64,000 nt of DNA from Pararhodonellum marinum (GCF_015354735.1 NZ_JACEFJ010000001.1:744001-808000); one strand, 5' to 3'; positions 1 to 8,442 are shown, counted from the first letter of the stretch. The notes: a model not told the origin generated them from the sequence alone. Program-made: numbers and translations.

Positions 1-731
1 AAAATTGGGAATTCAGCCTTCGCAGTGGGATAGGGGCAAGTTACCTGAACCGCGTTTATGATGAAATAGAAAATCCCGACAATACTTTTTTCAGTGCCCC
101 GATCAGTTTTTTGTTGTTCGTAAATCCGGTGCTTAGCTACGAGCTGGATCCCCAATGGCGGGTCAATATAGGCTTTCATTACAACCACATTTCCAATGGC
201 GGCCAAAAGCAGCCCAACCGAGGCATCAATTATCCCATGGTAGGCTTTGGAGTAGCCCATATTCTCAATCCAGTGACCTTGCCAAACTATGAGCGGGCTG
301 AAATTCCACAACAATGGCAATGGTATTTGGAAACGGCCTACACCACAAGAGAAAATCAACAAGATCCACAACAGGGCAGAAATGCGGTGGTCAGTTTGGT
401 TGGGGGTGCCTATAAATCTCTGACGGCCATCAATGCTTTGGGTGCTGGATTGGAAGTCAGTTGGGACAGGTCTCTACAGGTAGAATCCAAATCCACAGAG
501 GCATTGTTGACCGCACCTTATGTTGCACATCATTTTTTATTTGGCAGGGTTGATTTTAGTCAGCGGATGGGGATCTACCTCAACAAACCCAGCGGATATG
601 TTGAAAATCTTTTTTATCAGAGGTATCTTTTGACCTACAGCATTGGAGCCAATTTAACTTTTGGAGCTTCTATGAAGGTCCATGGGCATGTGGCTGAAAA
701 TATCGATGTGCGGCTTGGATGGAAATTTTAG
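1..731 (+). CDS. Acyloxyacyl hydrolase (PagL-like lipid A 3-O-deacylase), 5' truncated
   Basis: The reading frame is open from base 3 through the window edge, so the N-terminus and signal peptide lie outside. The visible part is a beta-barrel-type protein with alternating aromatic and polar residues ending in Phe (LGWKF), as outer-membrane barrels do. The segment NHISNGG carries the His-x-Ser-Asn motif that holds the catalytic His and Ser of PagL, which removes an acyl chain from lipid A in the outer membrane. Family assignment rests on that motif and the surrounding barrel pattern. Its stop codon overlaps the stop of the convergent DUF2237 gene. Confidence 0.75.
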   Translation, partial: NWEFSLRSGIGASYLNRVYDEIENPDNTFFSAPISFLLFVNPVLSYELDPQWRVNIGFHYNHISNGGQKQPNRGINYPMVGFGVAHILNPVTLPNYERAEIPQQWQWYLETAYTTRENQQDPQQGRNAVVSLVGGAYKSLTAINALGAGLEVSWDRSLQVESKSTEALLTAPYVAHHFLFGRVDFSQRMGIYLNKPSGYVENLFYQRYLLTYSIGANLTFGASMKVHGHVAENIDVRLGWKF

Positions 732-1102
732 TCCCCGACATTTTCCCGATAGGCAAACTTTACCAATTCCGCCAAGGGCAGGTATTCCAACGTTTTTTCA
801 TGGGTAGCTTCCAGGATGATTGCCGGGGCAACTCCTGCATGATAGGCTTCCATCCACCTTCCTGCGCACAGGCACCATTTGTCTCCTGCCTTTAGCCCCG
901 GGAAATCATAATGAGGCAGTGGAGTGATCAGGTCATTGCCCATACTTTTGCTGAACTGCAAAAAGTCCTCTGTCATTACTGCACATACTGTATGGGTTCC
1001 CCTGTCTTGATCATCCGTCTGACAGCACCCGTCTCTGAAATAGCCGGTTCGGGGTTCTAGGCTGCAGATCATCAGGCTTTCACCGAATATATTTTTTGAC
1101 AT
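728..1102 (-). CDS. DUF2237 family protein
   Basis: A 124-residue soluble protein that matches the DUF2237 family over its full length: N-terminal NIFGESLMIC, a Cys pair in GCCQTDDQD, and a C-terminal WCLCAGRWMEA segment with conserved Cys and Trp. The family is widespread and has no established biochemical role. It converges on the PagL-like gene with stop codons overlapping by about three bases, and is divergent from the AraC-type gene (100 bases between starts). No regulatory site is obvious in that gap. Confidence 0.75.
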   Translation of the reverse strand: MSKNIFGESLMICSLEPRTGYFRDGCCQTDDQDRGTHTVCAVMTEDFLQFSKSMGNDLITPLPHYDFPGLKAGDKWCLCAGRWMEAYHAGVAPAIILEATHEKTLEYLPLAELVKFAYRENVGD

Positions 1103-1202
1103 GCTGTTTTTTTTAGACTTACAGGTATAACCTTGGTCTTAAGGTAAAGTTTTTTTGGCTGGAATGCGGATTTGAAACCGATTTTGTTTTAAATTACTTT
1201 TT

Positions 1203-2054
1203 ATGCAGACCAGGTTTTTCCAAGCCCATGAAAAGCTCAAACCGTTTATCAATGGGTACATTGTGCTTCAAGGTTTTCTGGCTGAGGCCACACCTTCATT
1301 GACCACTGTCAAGGGAACCGCATCTTTGGGTATACCCTTTGGACAACCCTTTGAATTTCAGATATCCAGTACCTTAAAGGTCAATGAAATCGACAGCCCA
1401 TTTTTTAATCAGCCCTATCTTTTTGGTCAATTGACCATCCATGGTTGGGTCCAAAGCAAGGGTCATCTCAACTTGGTTTTTGTCGTATTCACACCCAATG
1501 GGTTGTTTCCATTGATCAGGGAAAACACCTCAAAATATCAGAACAGCCTGGTTTTATTGGATAGATTCCCTCATCTCTCCCACTGGGTGGACATGCAGGA
1601 AAATCTTTGGAAAACAAAAAGCGCAGAACAGGCCATTGCTGAGATAGAAGCTTTTTTGCTGCCCTTGTTTGCCTCTTTCGAGCCCAAATCCAACCATTTG
1701 GATTTGACGCCCATCTTACATGAAATCATCGCCAAGGATGGATTTGTTACCGTTACAGACCTTGCTGAAAAAGCTTCCATGACCGTAAGGGGATTGGAAA
1801 AGCAGTTTAACATACAAATAGGCCTCTCTCCCAAAGCATATTGTAAAGTGGTTCGTTTCCAGTCACTTTTGCGCAATATGGTGGCTGAACCCAATAAGGA
1901 TTTTATGCACTGGGTGGAGCAATACCACTATACCGATCAATCCTATTTTATCAGGGATTTTGTCAAATACAATGGCATGACCCCGAAGGAATATCTGCAG
2001 CAAAACGCTGGGATTGACCAAATGATCTCTGAAAAAGTCAAATTCCGCTCCTGA
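1203..2054 (+). CDS. AraC family transcriptional regulator
   Basis: A 283-residue protein whose last ~100 residues form the double helix-turn-helix of AraC/XylS regulators: first HTH around VTVTDLAEKASMTVRGLEKQF, then the typical GLSPKAYCKVVRFQ link, then YTDQSYFIRDFVKYNGMTPKEY. The N-terminal ~165 residues resemble the DUF6597-type sensor domain often found in Bacteroidota AraC proteins; the ligand is unknown. The start at 1203 has no clear ribosome-binding site, usual for this phylum. It stands alone on its strand, followed 180 bases later by an intrinsic terminator. Confidence 0.8.
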   Translation: MQTRFFQAHEKLKPFINGYIVLQGFLAEATPSLTTVKGTASLGIPFGQPFEFQISSTLKVNEIDSPFFNQPYLFGQLTIHGWVQSKGHLNLVFVVFTPNGLFPLIRENTSKYQNSLVLLDRFPHLSHWVDMQENLWKTKSAEQAIAEIEAFLLPLFASFEPKSNHLDLTPILHEIIAKDGFVTVTDLAEKASMTVRGLEKQFNIQIGLSPKAYCKVVRFQSLLRNMVAEPNKDFMHWVEQYHYTDQSYFIRDFVKYNGMTPKEYLQQNAGIDQMISEKVKFRS

Positions 2055-2233
2055 TTTTTTTTTGGCAACAGTTCGCATTTGTACAATTTTCTTCCCCAAA
2101 TCATGGTTTTTTTTGCTTTTGGTCAACGGGTATTGTGTAGGGTCGTTCTCCATTTTGAATAATCCCTAAACAAACTGATTTCCATAGATTTTGAATACTT
2201 TTTAACTTGATACAATCATTTTTTGGGTGATGC

Positions 2234-2269
2234 AATCCCGGTCCCGGAAGGTACCGGGATTCTTTTTTT
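2234..2269 (+). terminator. Intrinsic terminator
   Basis: Perfect 9-base-pair stem, AATCCCGGT (2234-2242) against ACCGGGATT (2253-2261), followed by a C and seven T. It lies 180 bases after the AraC-type gene, so it ends either a long 3' leader of that gene or another short transcript. Confidence 0.8.
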
Positions 2270-2463
2270 GATAGTTGGAATTGAACTTTGTGGCCTCCGG
2301 GCATAAACCTTCGTAAACTTTGTGGTAAAAATTAGTTTTATCGGTCCCGGATTTTGCTTAAACCAGCATGTTAAATCCCTCAATCCAACATAAATCCTTC
2401 ACGGCAATTTAAATTGATTTTTGAAAAAGGTATTTTTACTTCAGTATTAACCATGTTAGAGGA

Positions 2464-2532
2464 ATGGAAGATAATGAATTGATTCGTCGCATAACCATTA
2501 ATAAAAAAATTTTGGAGGCAAGCGATACTTAA
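2464..2532 (+). pseudogene. Remnant of a DUF433-family antitoxin gene
   Basis: A 22-codon frame reads MEDNELIRRITINKKILEAS followed by two residues and TAA. The LIRRITINxxIL stretch is the usual N-terminus of DUF433 proteins, the antitoxin half of DUF433/DUF5615 toxin-antitoxin pairs, which normally continue with a GKPxIKGTRI segment and run to about 75 residues. Here the frame stops just where that segment should begin, and no DUF5615 toxin follows before hutU. A chance match cannot be excluded at this length. Confidence 0.45.
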
Positions 2533-2608
2533 GCTATTCTATCTTCTTGAGCTGTTTTCCAAATAGGTACATTTGGAATTAGATTCCAAGTTGCCAAATC
2601 TTTCTGGT

Positions 2609-4609
2609 TTATTCTTGAAACTTCAAAAGCTTTTCATCCACCTTCTCCGCAATTGTTACCTTCAGGCCCGGTGTCCTTTCCATTTCTCTTTTGATTCCAA
2701 ATATTGCTTCGTCATTTCTCGCCCAGGCCCTTCTCGCAATTCCATTGTTGACGTCATAGAAAAGCATGGATTGTAGCCTTCGGTCTGCTTCTGAAGTGCC
2801 ATCCAGCAACATTCCGAAACCACCATTGATGACTTCTCCCCAGCCTACACCACCACCATTGTGGATGGATACCCAGGTGGCACCTCTGAAACTGTCACCG
2901 ATGACATTGTGGATGGCCATATCGGCGGTAAACTTGCTGCCATCATAAATATTGCTGGTTTCCCGGAAGGGGGAGTCGGTACCACTGACATCATGGTGAT
3001 CCCTGCCCAAGACCACGGGAGCGGATAGTTTACCGGACTTCACCGCTTCATTAAAGGCTTTGGCTATTTTGATCCTGCCTTCTGCATCGGCATATAATAT
3101 CCTGGCTTGAGAACCCACCACCAGGTTGTTTTCGCCTGCTTCTTCTATCCATTTGATGTTATCCTGCATTTGTTGTTGGATTTCAGAAGGGGAGGAGGAC
3201 ATGATTTCTCGAAGTACTTCGGCTGCTATTTGGTCGGTTTTTTTCAGGTCTTCCGGCATGCCCGAGGTGCAAACCCACCTAAAAGGTCCGAAACCATAAT
3301 CAAAACACATGGGACCCAAAATATCCTGCACATAGGAGGGATACCTGAAATCAATGCCATTTTCCGCCATCACCTCCGCCCCAGCCCGGGAGGCTTCCAG
3401 CAGGAAGGCATTTCCATAATCGAAAAAGTAGGTTCCTTTAGCCACATGTCTATTGATCGCAGCAGCTTGTCGGCGTAAGGATTCCTGTACTTTGGTTTTG
3501 AATTGTTCCGGGTCAGAGGCCATCATGTCATTGGCTTCATCGAAACCCAGACCTGCAGGATAGTATCCACCTGCCCAAGGATTGTGCAGGGAAGTCTGAT
3601 CGGAACCGAGTTCTATGGTGATGTTTTCTTCATCCAACTTCTCCCACACATCCACCACATTGCCCAAATAAGCGATGGAAACCACTTCCTGATTTTCCTG
3701 GGCACTTTTCACCCGATTAACCAATCTATCCAGATCTTCAATCAATTCATCCACCCATCCTTGTTGGTGTCTTTTGTAAGCAGCTTTAGGGTTGATTTCT
3801 GCGCAGACGGTGATACAGCCTGCGATGTTCCCGGCCTTTGGTTGGGCGCCGGACATGCCGCCCAGTCCAGCCGTCAGGAATACCTTGCCTTTTGGATTAA
3901 CCTGTGCACCGAGTTTTTTTCTAAAAGCATTCATTACGGTGATGGTGGTTCCATGAACGATGCCCTGCGGGCCGATGTACATGTAAGAACCTGCGGTCAT
4001 CTGACCATATTGGGTCACGCCCAGGGTATTGTATTTTTCCCAATCATCAGGCTTGGAATAGTTGGGGATCATCATGCCGTTGGTGACCACCACCCTTGGA
4101 GCATCTTTGGAAGATGGAAAAAGTCCCATGGGGTGGCCGGAATACATGTGCAGGGTTTGTTCCTCCGTCATTTCAGCCAGGTACTGCATGGTCAACAGGT
4201 ACTGCGCCCAGTTTTGGAAAACTGCCCCATTGCCTCCATAAGTGATCAATTCCTGTGGATGTTGTGCCACAGCCGGATCCAAGTTGTTTTGGATCATGAG
4301 CATGATGGCTGCGGCCTGTGGGGTTTGGGCAGGATATTCCGAAATCGGTCTGGCATACATCTCATAATCCGGTATAAACCGATACATATAAATCCTGCCA
4401 TATTTCTGCAATTCATCAAAAAACTCCTTTGCCAGTTCCGCATGCCAAGCCTTGGGAAAGTACCGCAGAGCATTCCTCACCGCCAACCTTTTTTCTTCCA
4501 AACTTAAAATATCCTTACGCTTTGGGGCATGGGAAACGTTGGTGTCGTATGCTTTTTTAGGAGGAAGGGTGTAGGGGATGCCTTGGATGATTCGGTCTTG
4601 GAAGGTCAT
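2609..4609 (-). CDS. hutU: Urocanate hydratase
   Basis: Second enzyme of histidine degradation: hydrates urocanate to imidazolonepropionate using tightly bound NAD+. The protein carries the family hallmarks QMTAGSYMYIGPQGIVHGT, GLGGMSGAQPKAG, a Cys-containing GFGPFRWVCTSG segment near the C-terminal half, and LHNPWAGGYYPAGL. At 666 residues it is the long form found in Bacteroidota rather than the ~555-residue proteobacterial form. The start is placed at MTFQDRIIQG; a frame extension of 20 codons upstream (to 4669) does not resemble the family. It lies downstream of hutI on the same strand with a 337-base gap. Confidence 0.93.
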   Translation of the reverse strand: MTFQDRIIQGIPYTLPPKKAYDTNVSHAPKRKDILSLEEKRLAVRNALRYFPKAWHAELAKEFFDELQKYGRIYMYRFIPDYEMYARPISEYPAQTPQAAAIMLMIQNNLDPAVAQHPQELITYGGNGAVFQNWAQYLLTMQYLAEMTEEQTLHMYSGHPMGLFPSSKDAPRVVVTNGMMIPNYSKPDDWEKYNTLGVTQYGQMTAGSYMYIGPQGIVHGTTITVMNAFRKKLGAQVNPKGKVFLTAGLGGMSGAQPKAGNIAGCITVCAEINPKAAYKRHQQGWVDELIEDLDRLVNRVKSAQENQEVVSIAYLGNVVDVWEKLDEENITIELGSDQTSLHNPWAGGYYPAGLGFDEANDMMASDPEQFKTKVQESLRRQAAAINRHVAKGTYFFDYGNAFLLEASRAGAEVMAENGIDFRYPSYVQDILGPMCFDYGFGPFRWVCTSGMPEDLKKTDQIAAEVLREIMSSSPSEIQQQMQDNIKWIEEAGENNLVVGSQARILYADAEGRIKIAKAFNEAVKSGKLSAPVVLGRDHHDVSGTDSPFRETSNIYDGSKFTADMAIHNVIGDSFRGATWVSIHNGGGVGWGEVINGGFGMLLDGTSEADRRLQSMLFYDVNNGIARRAWARNDEAIFGIKREMERTPGLKVTIAEKVDEKLLKFQE

Positions 4610-4946
4610 GATTATTGGGCTTTTGGAATTTAAGGGATTAATGCTTGAAATATGCTTCGCAAAATACAATTGAAATATGCCTACGTCGAAATATTGTGGA
4701 AATAGCCATTATTACTAAAACACTCCGCTCCCCGGACTTGCCGAGGGGTATTTTAAATTTAAGTCATTGGTACGTTAGGAGAAGTCTATTTTCCATTTGA
4801 GCTTTATAGATTTCTCCTGACGTCGAAATGGCAAGGAGAAGCCAATTTGGATAGCAAACACAATCGATACATCAAGCTGATTTCTGTTTCGCGAGGCCTA
4901 TTTCCATTTGTTTCAACCATATTTCAACGATATATCAACAATATTT
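4610..4946. other. hutI-hutU intergenic region with repeats
   Basis: No gene is visible. The stretch contains an imperfect inverted repeat (4772-4823), two copies of ACGTCGAAAT (near 4683 and 4820), and an 11-base periodic repeat array at its right end (4911-4965). It is longer than expected between genes of one operon. Confidence 0.5.
4772..4823. repeat. Imperfect inverted repeat (17-base arms)
   Basis: Arm 4772-4788 (ACGTTAGGAGAAGTCTA) and arm 4807-4823 (TAGATTTCTCCTGACGT) are complementary at 15 of 17 positions with an 18-base loop. The right arm runs into CGAAATGGCAAGGAGA, a phrase like dispersed repeats I associate with Bacteroidota genomes. No T tract follows, so a terminator role is not supported. 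Confidence 0.55.
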
Positions 4947-4965
4947 CTACTCAATTTCCACGCCT
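4911..4965. repeat. Five 11-base tandem units, helically phased
   Basis: Successive units are TTTCAACCATA, TTTCAACGATA, TATCAACAATA, TTTCTACTCAA and TTTCCACGCCT; the first three share a T(T/A)TCAAC core exactly 11 bases apart. The array begins in the hutI-hutU gap and its last two, weaker units run over the hutI stop codon and final codons. A related CCATTTGTxTCAAC phrase occurs both at 4904-4917 and upstream of hutI near 6406. Such phasing would place the cores on one face of the DNA helix. Confidence 0.6.
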
Positions 4966-6194
4966 CTTTTAAAAACCATAGCAGGTTTGAGTCTCCCCTG
5001 CTGATAAGTTATCTCACGATAATCAGCTGAGGGGAAAAGGATGATATCAGCGAGCATTCCCGGTTTAAGTTGTCCCCGGTCTTGAAGATCTAAGGCTGCA
5101 GCAGCCCGACAGGTAATTCCAGCCAAAACCTCTGCATTGCTGAGCTTTTCATATGTCCCTAAGACTGAAGCCTGCATCAGCAGGTCACCCATAGGGGCCG
5201 AACCCGGATTCCAGTCGGAGGCGATGGCCAATGATGCACCTGCATCCAGTAGCTTTCGGGCTGGAGTAAACGGGACTCCAAGTCCCATAGATGCACCTGG
5301 TAAAGCCACAGCAATGGTGTCCGATGCTGCGAGTATTTCTATTTCCTTATTTCCACTGGCTTCCAGGTGATCTGCTGAAATGGCTCCAAATTCTACGGCC
5401 ACCTGTGATCCTCCGGTATGAAACTGATCCGCATGCACCGTGATGTCAAAGCCCATTGCTTTGGCTTTTTGGAAATAGAGCTGAATATCTTCGGTAGAAA
5501 ATGCCGTATCCTCAATAAAGGCATCAATGCGCTTGGCAAGACTTTCTTCTTTGAGGATTGGGAAAACCTCCTCAACAATCGTTTTCAGATAATCCTTTTG
5601 GCTGCCTTGAAAGTCTTTTGGAGGGATATGGGCAGCCAAACAGGTTGGTATCAAATCGGCTTGAGTACTTTCATTGGCCAATTTGATGGCCCGAAGCATT
5701 TTGAGTTCCTCGGCCACCGATAGGCCATACCCGCTTTTTATCTCAACGGTCGTTATACCCTCTTGAATCATCCGATTGGATCGATGAATCGTTAATTTTG
5801 CCAATTCTTCTTGCGTTGCTTGTCTGGTTTTTGTCACCGTATTCCAGATACCACCACCGGATCTGGCGATCTCCAGATAGGATTTGCCTGCATTGCGAAG
5901 GGCATAGTCCTGGGCCCTGCTTCCACCGAAGCAAATATGGGTATGACAGTCAATAAATCCTGGAAGTGCCACAAAGTCTTCATTCAGCTGGACCATTTCC
6001 GCACCGATGGACTGGGCTTCAGGAAGCAGGTCCTCAAAGCTGCCTATCTTAAGGATTTTCCCATTCTGGATCAGGATACCGGCTTCCTGGATGATTTCCA
6101 GCTGTTCATCTTTCAGGGCTCCTTTGAGGGGGAGGTTTTCCATGGTAAGCGCTTGGCGAACAGGGCCGATAAAGGTGGGTTTTATGGTGGACAT
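4947..6194 (-). CDS. hutI: Imidazolonepropionase
   Basis: Third step of histidine degradation: opens the imidazolone ring to give N-formimino-glutamate. This is an amidohydrolase-fold metalloenzyme; visible features are the metal-binding His-x-His in GFIDCHTHICFGG (His84, His86), the HADQFHTGG segment, and the SDWNPGSAPMGD segment with the conserved Asp. Length 415 residues is normal. The start is set at MSTIKPTFIG; 18 further upstream codons are out of character. A candidate promoter lies at 6374-6411. hutU follows on the same strand; the enzyme that would process formiminoglutamate is not in the window. Confidence 0.93.
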   Translation of the reverse strand: MSTIKPTFIGPVRQALTMENLPLKGALKDEQLEIIQEAGILIQNGKILKIGSFEDLLPEAQSIGAEMVQLNEDFVALPGFIDCHTHICFGGSRAQDYALRNAGKSYLEIARSGGGIWNTVTKTRQATQEELAKLTIHRSNRMIQEGITTVEIKSGYGLSVAEELKMLRAIKLANESTQADLIPTCLAAHIPPKDFQGSQKDYLKTIVEEVFPILKEESLAKRIDAFIEDTAFSTEDIQLYFQKAKAMGFDITVHADQFHTGGSQVAVEFGAISADHLEASGNKEIEILAASDTIAVALPGASMGLGVPFTPARKLLDAGASLAIASDWNPGSAPMGDLLMQASVLGTYEKLSNAEVLAGITCRAAAALDLQDRGQLKPGMLADIILFPSADYREITYQQGRLKPAMVFKRGVEIE

Positions 6195-6373
6195 ATTCTT
6201 ATTTATGGTCACGAAGGCCTGAAGGCAATTTGGTTTTTCTCTTGCCAAATCTACCTGTCAGTAGAAAGGGTACTAAGACTCTAAGTTTTTATCTTATTGT
6301 TGCCAAGAAATACCTTTATTAATTCCATGGAGACATAAAGATTTTATGGTTTTTTGTCCCTAAAGCCATAATT

Positions 6374-6411
6374 CAAAGTTACCTAATTTCAATTAATTAT
6401 AAATACCATTT
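6374..6411 (-). promoter_or_regulatory. Candidate hutI promoter with element shared with hutH
   Basis: On the minus strand TAACTTTG (6381-6374) fits the Bacteroidota TAnnTTTG box. Twelve bases upstream of it is an 18-base element, 6394-6411 (plus-strand TAATTATAAATACCATTT), identical to 10078-10095 upstream of hutH. No TTG box is found at the usual spacing, which fits an activator-dependent promoter. Whether a LysR protein binds here is inference. Confidence 0.5.
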
Positions 6412-6481
6412 GTATCAACGATTAATTACTGAAAGTAATTTAAAGCTTTCTATGCTAGTAATTTTTAGAACAATAAAACAG

Positions 6482-6512
6482 TTTGTGTATTTATTTTGGT
6501 ATTTTTGTGTAT
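6482..6512 (+). promoter_or_regulatory. Direct repeats and -10-like box upstream of vapB
   Basis: TTTGTGTAT occurs at 6482-6490 and 6504-6512, spaced 22 bases (two helical turns), and the second copy overlaps TATTTTTG (6500-6507), which matches the TAnnTTTG promoter box. This layout would suit autoregulation by the VapB/VapC complex. The putative upstream TTTG is only 14 bases from the box, shorter than usual. Confidence 0.4.
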
Positions 6513-6525
6513 ATATAATTCTGCC

Positions 6526-6717
6526 ATGAGAACCAATATAGAAATAGACCAAAAAGTGATTGAGGAAATTCTTGAAAAAACAAACATCAAAACCAAACGT
6601 GAAGCGGTCGATTTGGCACTAAAGGAATTTCTCCGCAAGATCAAGTTGAAAGAACTTTCCGAGATGGCTGGAAAAGTCAGTTGGGCTGGAGACTTAGCAG
6701 CTATGAGAACGGATTGA
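6526..6717 (+). CDS. vapB: VapB-type antitoxin
   Basis: A 63-residue protein starting MRTNIEIDQKVIEEIL, with a ribbon-helix-helix-like N-terminus and the TKREAVDLALKEFLR helix typical of the VapB_antitoxin family (formerly DUF2191). The C-terminal third (AGKVSWAGDLAAMRTD) is the part that would wrap around the toxin. The start at 6526 is preferred to an upstream GTG/TTG extension because family members begin at MRTxI. It sits one base ahead of vapC, so the two are almost certainly cotranscribed. Confidence 0.85.
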   Translation: MRTNIEIDQKVIEEILEKTNIKTKREAVDLALKEFLRKIKLKELSEMAGKVSWAGDLAAMRTD

Positions 6718-6718
6718 C

Positions 6719-7129
6719 ATGGTCAATGTAGTCATAGACACCAGTGTTTGGATTGCGTTTTTTTTAGGAAAAGACCGAAAGATCATTGGGGCTGTTAAAG
6801 AATTGCTTGATAAGGATCAAGTATTAATCTGTCCTCCTGTTTACCAGGAAATTTTGCAGGGTATTCCATACCCGAATGAATTTTTAAAGATGAAAGACCG
6901 GTTAAGCGCATTGCGACAAATCAATGCTGATCCATTTGAGGCTGCTGAAGGTGCAGCTCAGATATATTCGGTTTTGAGGACTAAAGGAGTGACGATTAGA
7001 AAGAGCTATGATTGTTTGATCGCTTGGTATGCCATCAGTTCCGACGCTGCTCTTTTTCATTTGGATAAGGACTTTATTCCAATCGCTGAATTTTTCAAAC
7101 TTAGGTTCTATTCGATAATGAAAAAGTAG
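6719..7129 (+). CDS. vapC: PIN-domain ribonuclease toxin VapC
   Basis: PIN-domain nuclease of 136 residues, toxin partner of the preceding VapB. The acidic metal-binding residues are all present: Asp7 (VIDTSVW), Glu44 (YQEIL), Asp98 (SYDCLIAW) and Asp116 or Asp118 (HLDKD), so it looks catalytically intact. VapC toxins cleave tRNA or rRNA when the antitoxin is degraded. The pair is inserted between hutI and hutH on the opposite strand, suggesting acquisition by transfer; the target is unknown. Confidence 0.87.
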   Translation: MVNVVIDTSVWIAFFLGKDRKIIGAVKELLDKDQVLICPPVYQEILQGIPYPNEFLKMKDRLSALRQINADPFEAAEGAAQIYSVLRTKGVTIRKSYDCLIAWYAISSDAALFHLDKDFIPIAEFFKLRFYSIMKK

Positions 7130-7566
7130 TCCAAATCAAATGAATATAGTTTAAAGACTTTTTTGCTCCAAAGTCACGAAGTTTTTTTGCATCAAACCTG
7201 CCTTTGCCGGAAGGGGCGCGGAGGCCCAAAGTTTTTTCTTTTTTGCCAATGAGGCACTAATATATTTTTGTATGATGCATGATGTCTTTATGGCAATTCT
7301 ATTCCATTCAAAAATAATGATTTTAAATCATACCTTTAAATGGGGTTTACCGATACAGCGTAAAATCACTAAAACATTCGGGTTTTAGTAGATTTTTCTG
7401 ATTTTAACGCCCTACGAGTGCAAGGGATTATGTGAAAGACCAACAAAGGGCGTGCGCCATGCAGCGAGCAATCTGGTCTGGTTAAAAAAAGGGTTGATTT
7501 AACTTTTCAGCGGATCCTATTTGAACGAATTTGAAATCATGAACATGAACCAAAAATATATATAGC
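7130..7566. other. Intergenic stretch with repeats and hairpins
   Basis: No gene is visible. It contains a CTTCGTGACTTTGGAGC-type dispersed repeat (minus strand, about 7155-7180) followed by GGGCCTCCGCGCC (about 7212-7225), a palindrome ATGATTT-T-AAATCAT (7317-7331), and a hairpin ACTAAAAC/GTTTTAGT (7368-7375 with 7382-7389) extended past a one-base bulge and followed by T residues (7391-7397). The hairpin could end a vapBC transcript, but it lies 230 bases away. Confidence 0.4.
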
Positions 7567-8193
7567 ATGAAAAAGGTCCTTTTGTTTGTCATTTTTTTGG
7601 GCATCAGCGTCACACTAAGCGCACAAAAAGTAAGCATTGAACCCGGAATTGGGCTTGGGTTCGGAATTTTAACATCGGGTGGCTCGCAAAGCAGTAATAG
7701 CCAAGGCGGCATTGGAATTGCACTGCAAGCCGGTCTCTACTACCATTTTGATTCTCAATTCTCAATTGGACTTTTCGGACTCGCGCAAGATCCGGTCATG
7801 GGTGGTGAATTCAGCACCGCTCAAGAGGTTAGGTTTTCTCCTGCACATAATAGGGCGCGGTTCCTGTCAGTCAATGGACGCTATGCCTTCAACAAAAAAG
7901 AAAGAGATCATTTCTTTTTCGTCGGTTTAGGGTTGGGCCAAAAGAGAATGCTAAGTTACATCCGTGTAAACGACGTGGAGATAATTGAAAGATCTGATTT
8001 CTCTGTGATGCCGGAGCTTGGCTTTCAGATGAAAAACCTCCAAATTGTTTTGTCTTTCACCACTCCAGTCCCTTCTCCAACATTCGATCAGGTGGGGAAT
8101 GATGATGGTATTCGCTATGTGATGGAGAGCGGGTTTGTTTCCACACTCCAATATTCAATCCGCTATCAATTTCGGTTGTTAAATAAAAAATGA
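7567..8193 (+). CDS. Small outer-membrane beta-barrel protein, function unknown
   Basis: The 208-residue protein starts with a signal peptide (MKKVLLFVIFLGISVTLSAQ, cleavage after the Ala-Gln) and continues with alternating hydrophobic strands, Gly-rich turns and a final strand STLQYSIRYQFRLLNKK, as in the OmpA/OmpW-like small barrels of Bacteroidota. I do not recognise a specific family. It lies between vapC and hutH; nothing ties it to histidine use except position. Confidence 0.6.
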   Translation: MKKVLLFVIFLGISVTLSAQKVSIEPGIGLGFGILTSGGSQSSNSQGGIGIALQAGLYYHFDSQFSIGLFGLAQDPVMGGEFSTAQEVRFSPAHNRARFLSVNGRYAFNKKERDHFFFVGLGLGQKRMLSYIRVNDVEIIERSDFSVMPELGFQMKNLQIVLSFTTPVPSPTFDQVGNDDGIRYVMESGFVSTLQYSIRYQFRLLNKK

Positions 8194-8293
8194 GTATGCT
8201 TTGAATTTAAACCTTTCAAGGATCTATTTGTAGGAAATAAAATTGGTATAAGTAAAAACGATCATAAAACACCTACACGCAGTAAATACTCCA

Positions 8294-8437
8294 GTCCAAG
8301 CCAGCTGAAGCTGAAGCAGGCGGGCTTGGACCAAAATAATACCAACCTTCAGGCTGATAGGCAGTATGCAGTCTGATGACTGGGGCTAAGATAGTCCATT
8401 CATCACTTCACTAAAGACCTGCCTGCATCAGGCTGGC
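8294..8437. repeat. Inverted pair of REP-like elements
   Basis: Copy 1 (8294-8331) contains GTCCAAGCC and GGCTTGGAC as a 9-base-pair stem around a GCTGAA tandem repeat and GCAGGCGGG. Copy 2 (about 8415-8437) read on the minus strand gives TTCAAGCCAGCCTGATGCAGGCAGG, sharing TCAAGCCAGC...GCAGGC with copy 1. Two related copies in opposite orientation between convergent gene ends is the classical placement of REP doublets. Copy 2 abuts the hutH stop. Confidence 0.6.
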
Positions 8438-8442
8438 TTGAA

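Larger units (their letters stand above)
2055..2608. other. Intergenic region with terminator, repeat-like DNA and antitoxin remnant
   Basis: Besides the terminator (2234-2269) and the DUF433-like remnant (2464-2532), the stretch holds two copies of AACTTTGTGG (2284-2293 and 2316-2325, 32 bases apart). This motif belongs with the CTTTGCG/CTTCGTGA-like repeats seen near other genes in this window. No intact gene is visible. Confidence 0.5.
6195..6525. other. Divergent hutI / vapB intergenic region
   Basis: Holds the candidate hutI promoter and the 18-base element shared with hutH (6374-6411), a palindrome AATTACT-GAA-AGTAATT (6424-6440), and the vapB direct repeats (6482-6512). The hutI leader contains a GGCCTTCGTGACC phrase (minus strand, about 6208-6222) of the dispersed repeat type. 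No gene is visible. Confidence 0.5.

Noticed and set aside
3503-4507. Long plus-strand open frame (334 codons) opposite hutU
   Set aside because: It lies wholly within the well-supported hutU gene, has low-complexity His/Phe/Ile-rich composition typical of antisense frames and matches no family.
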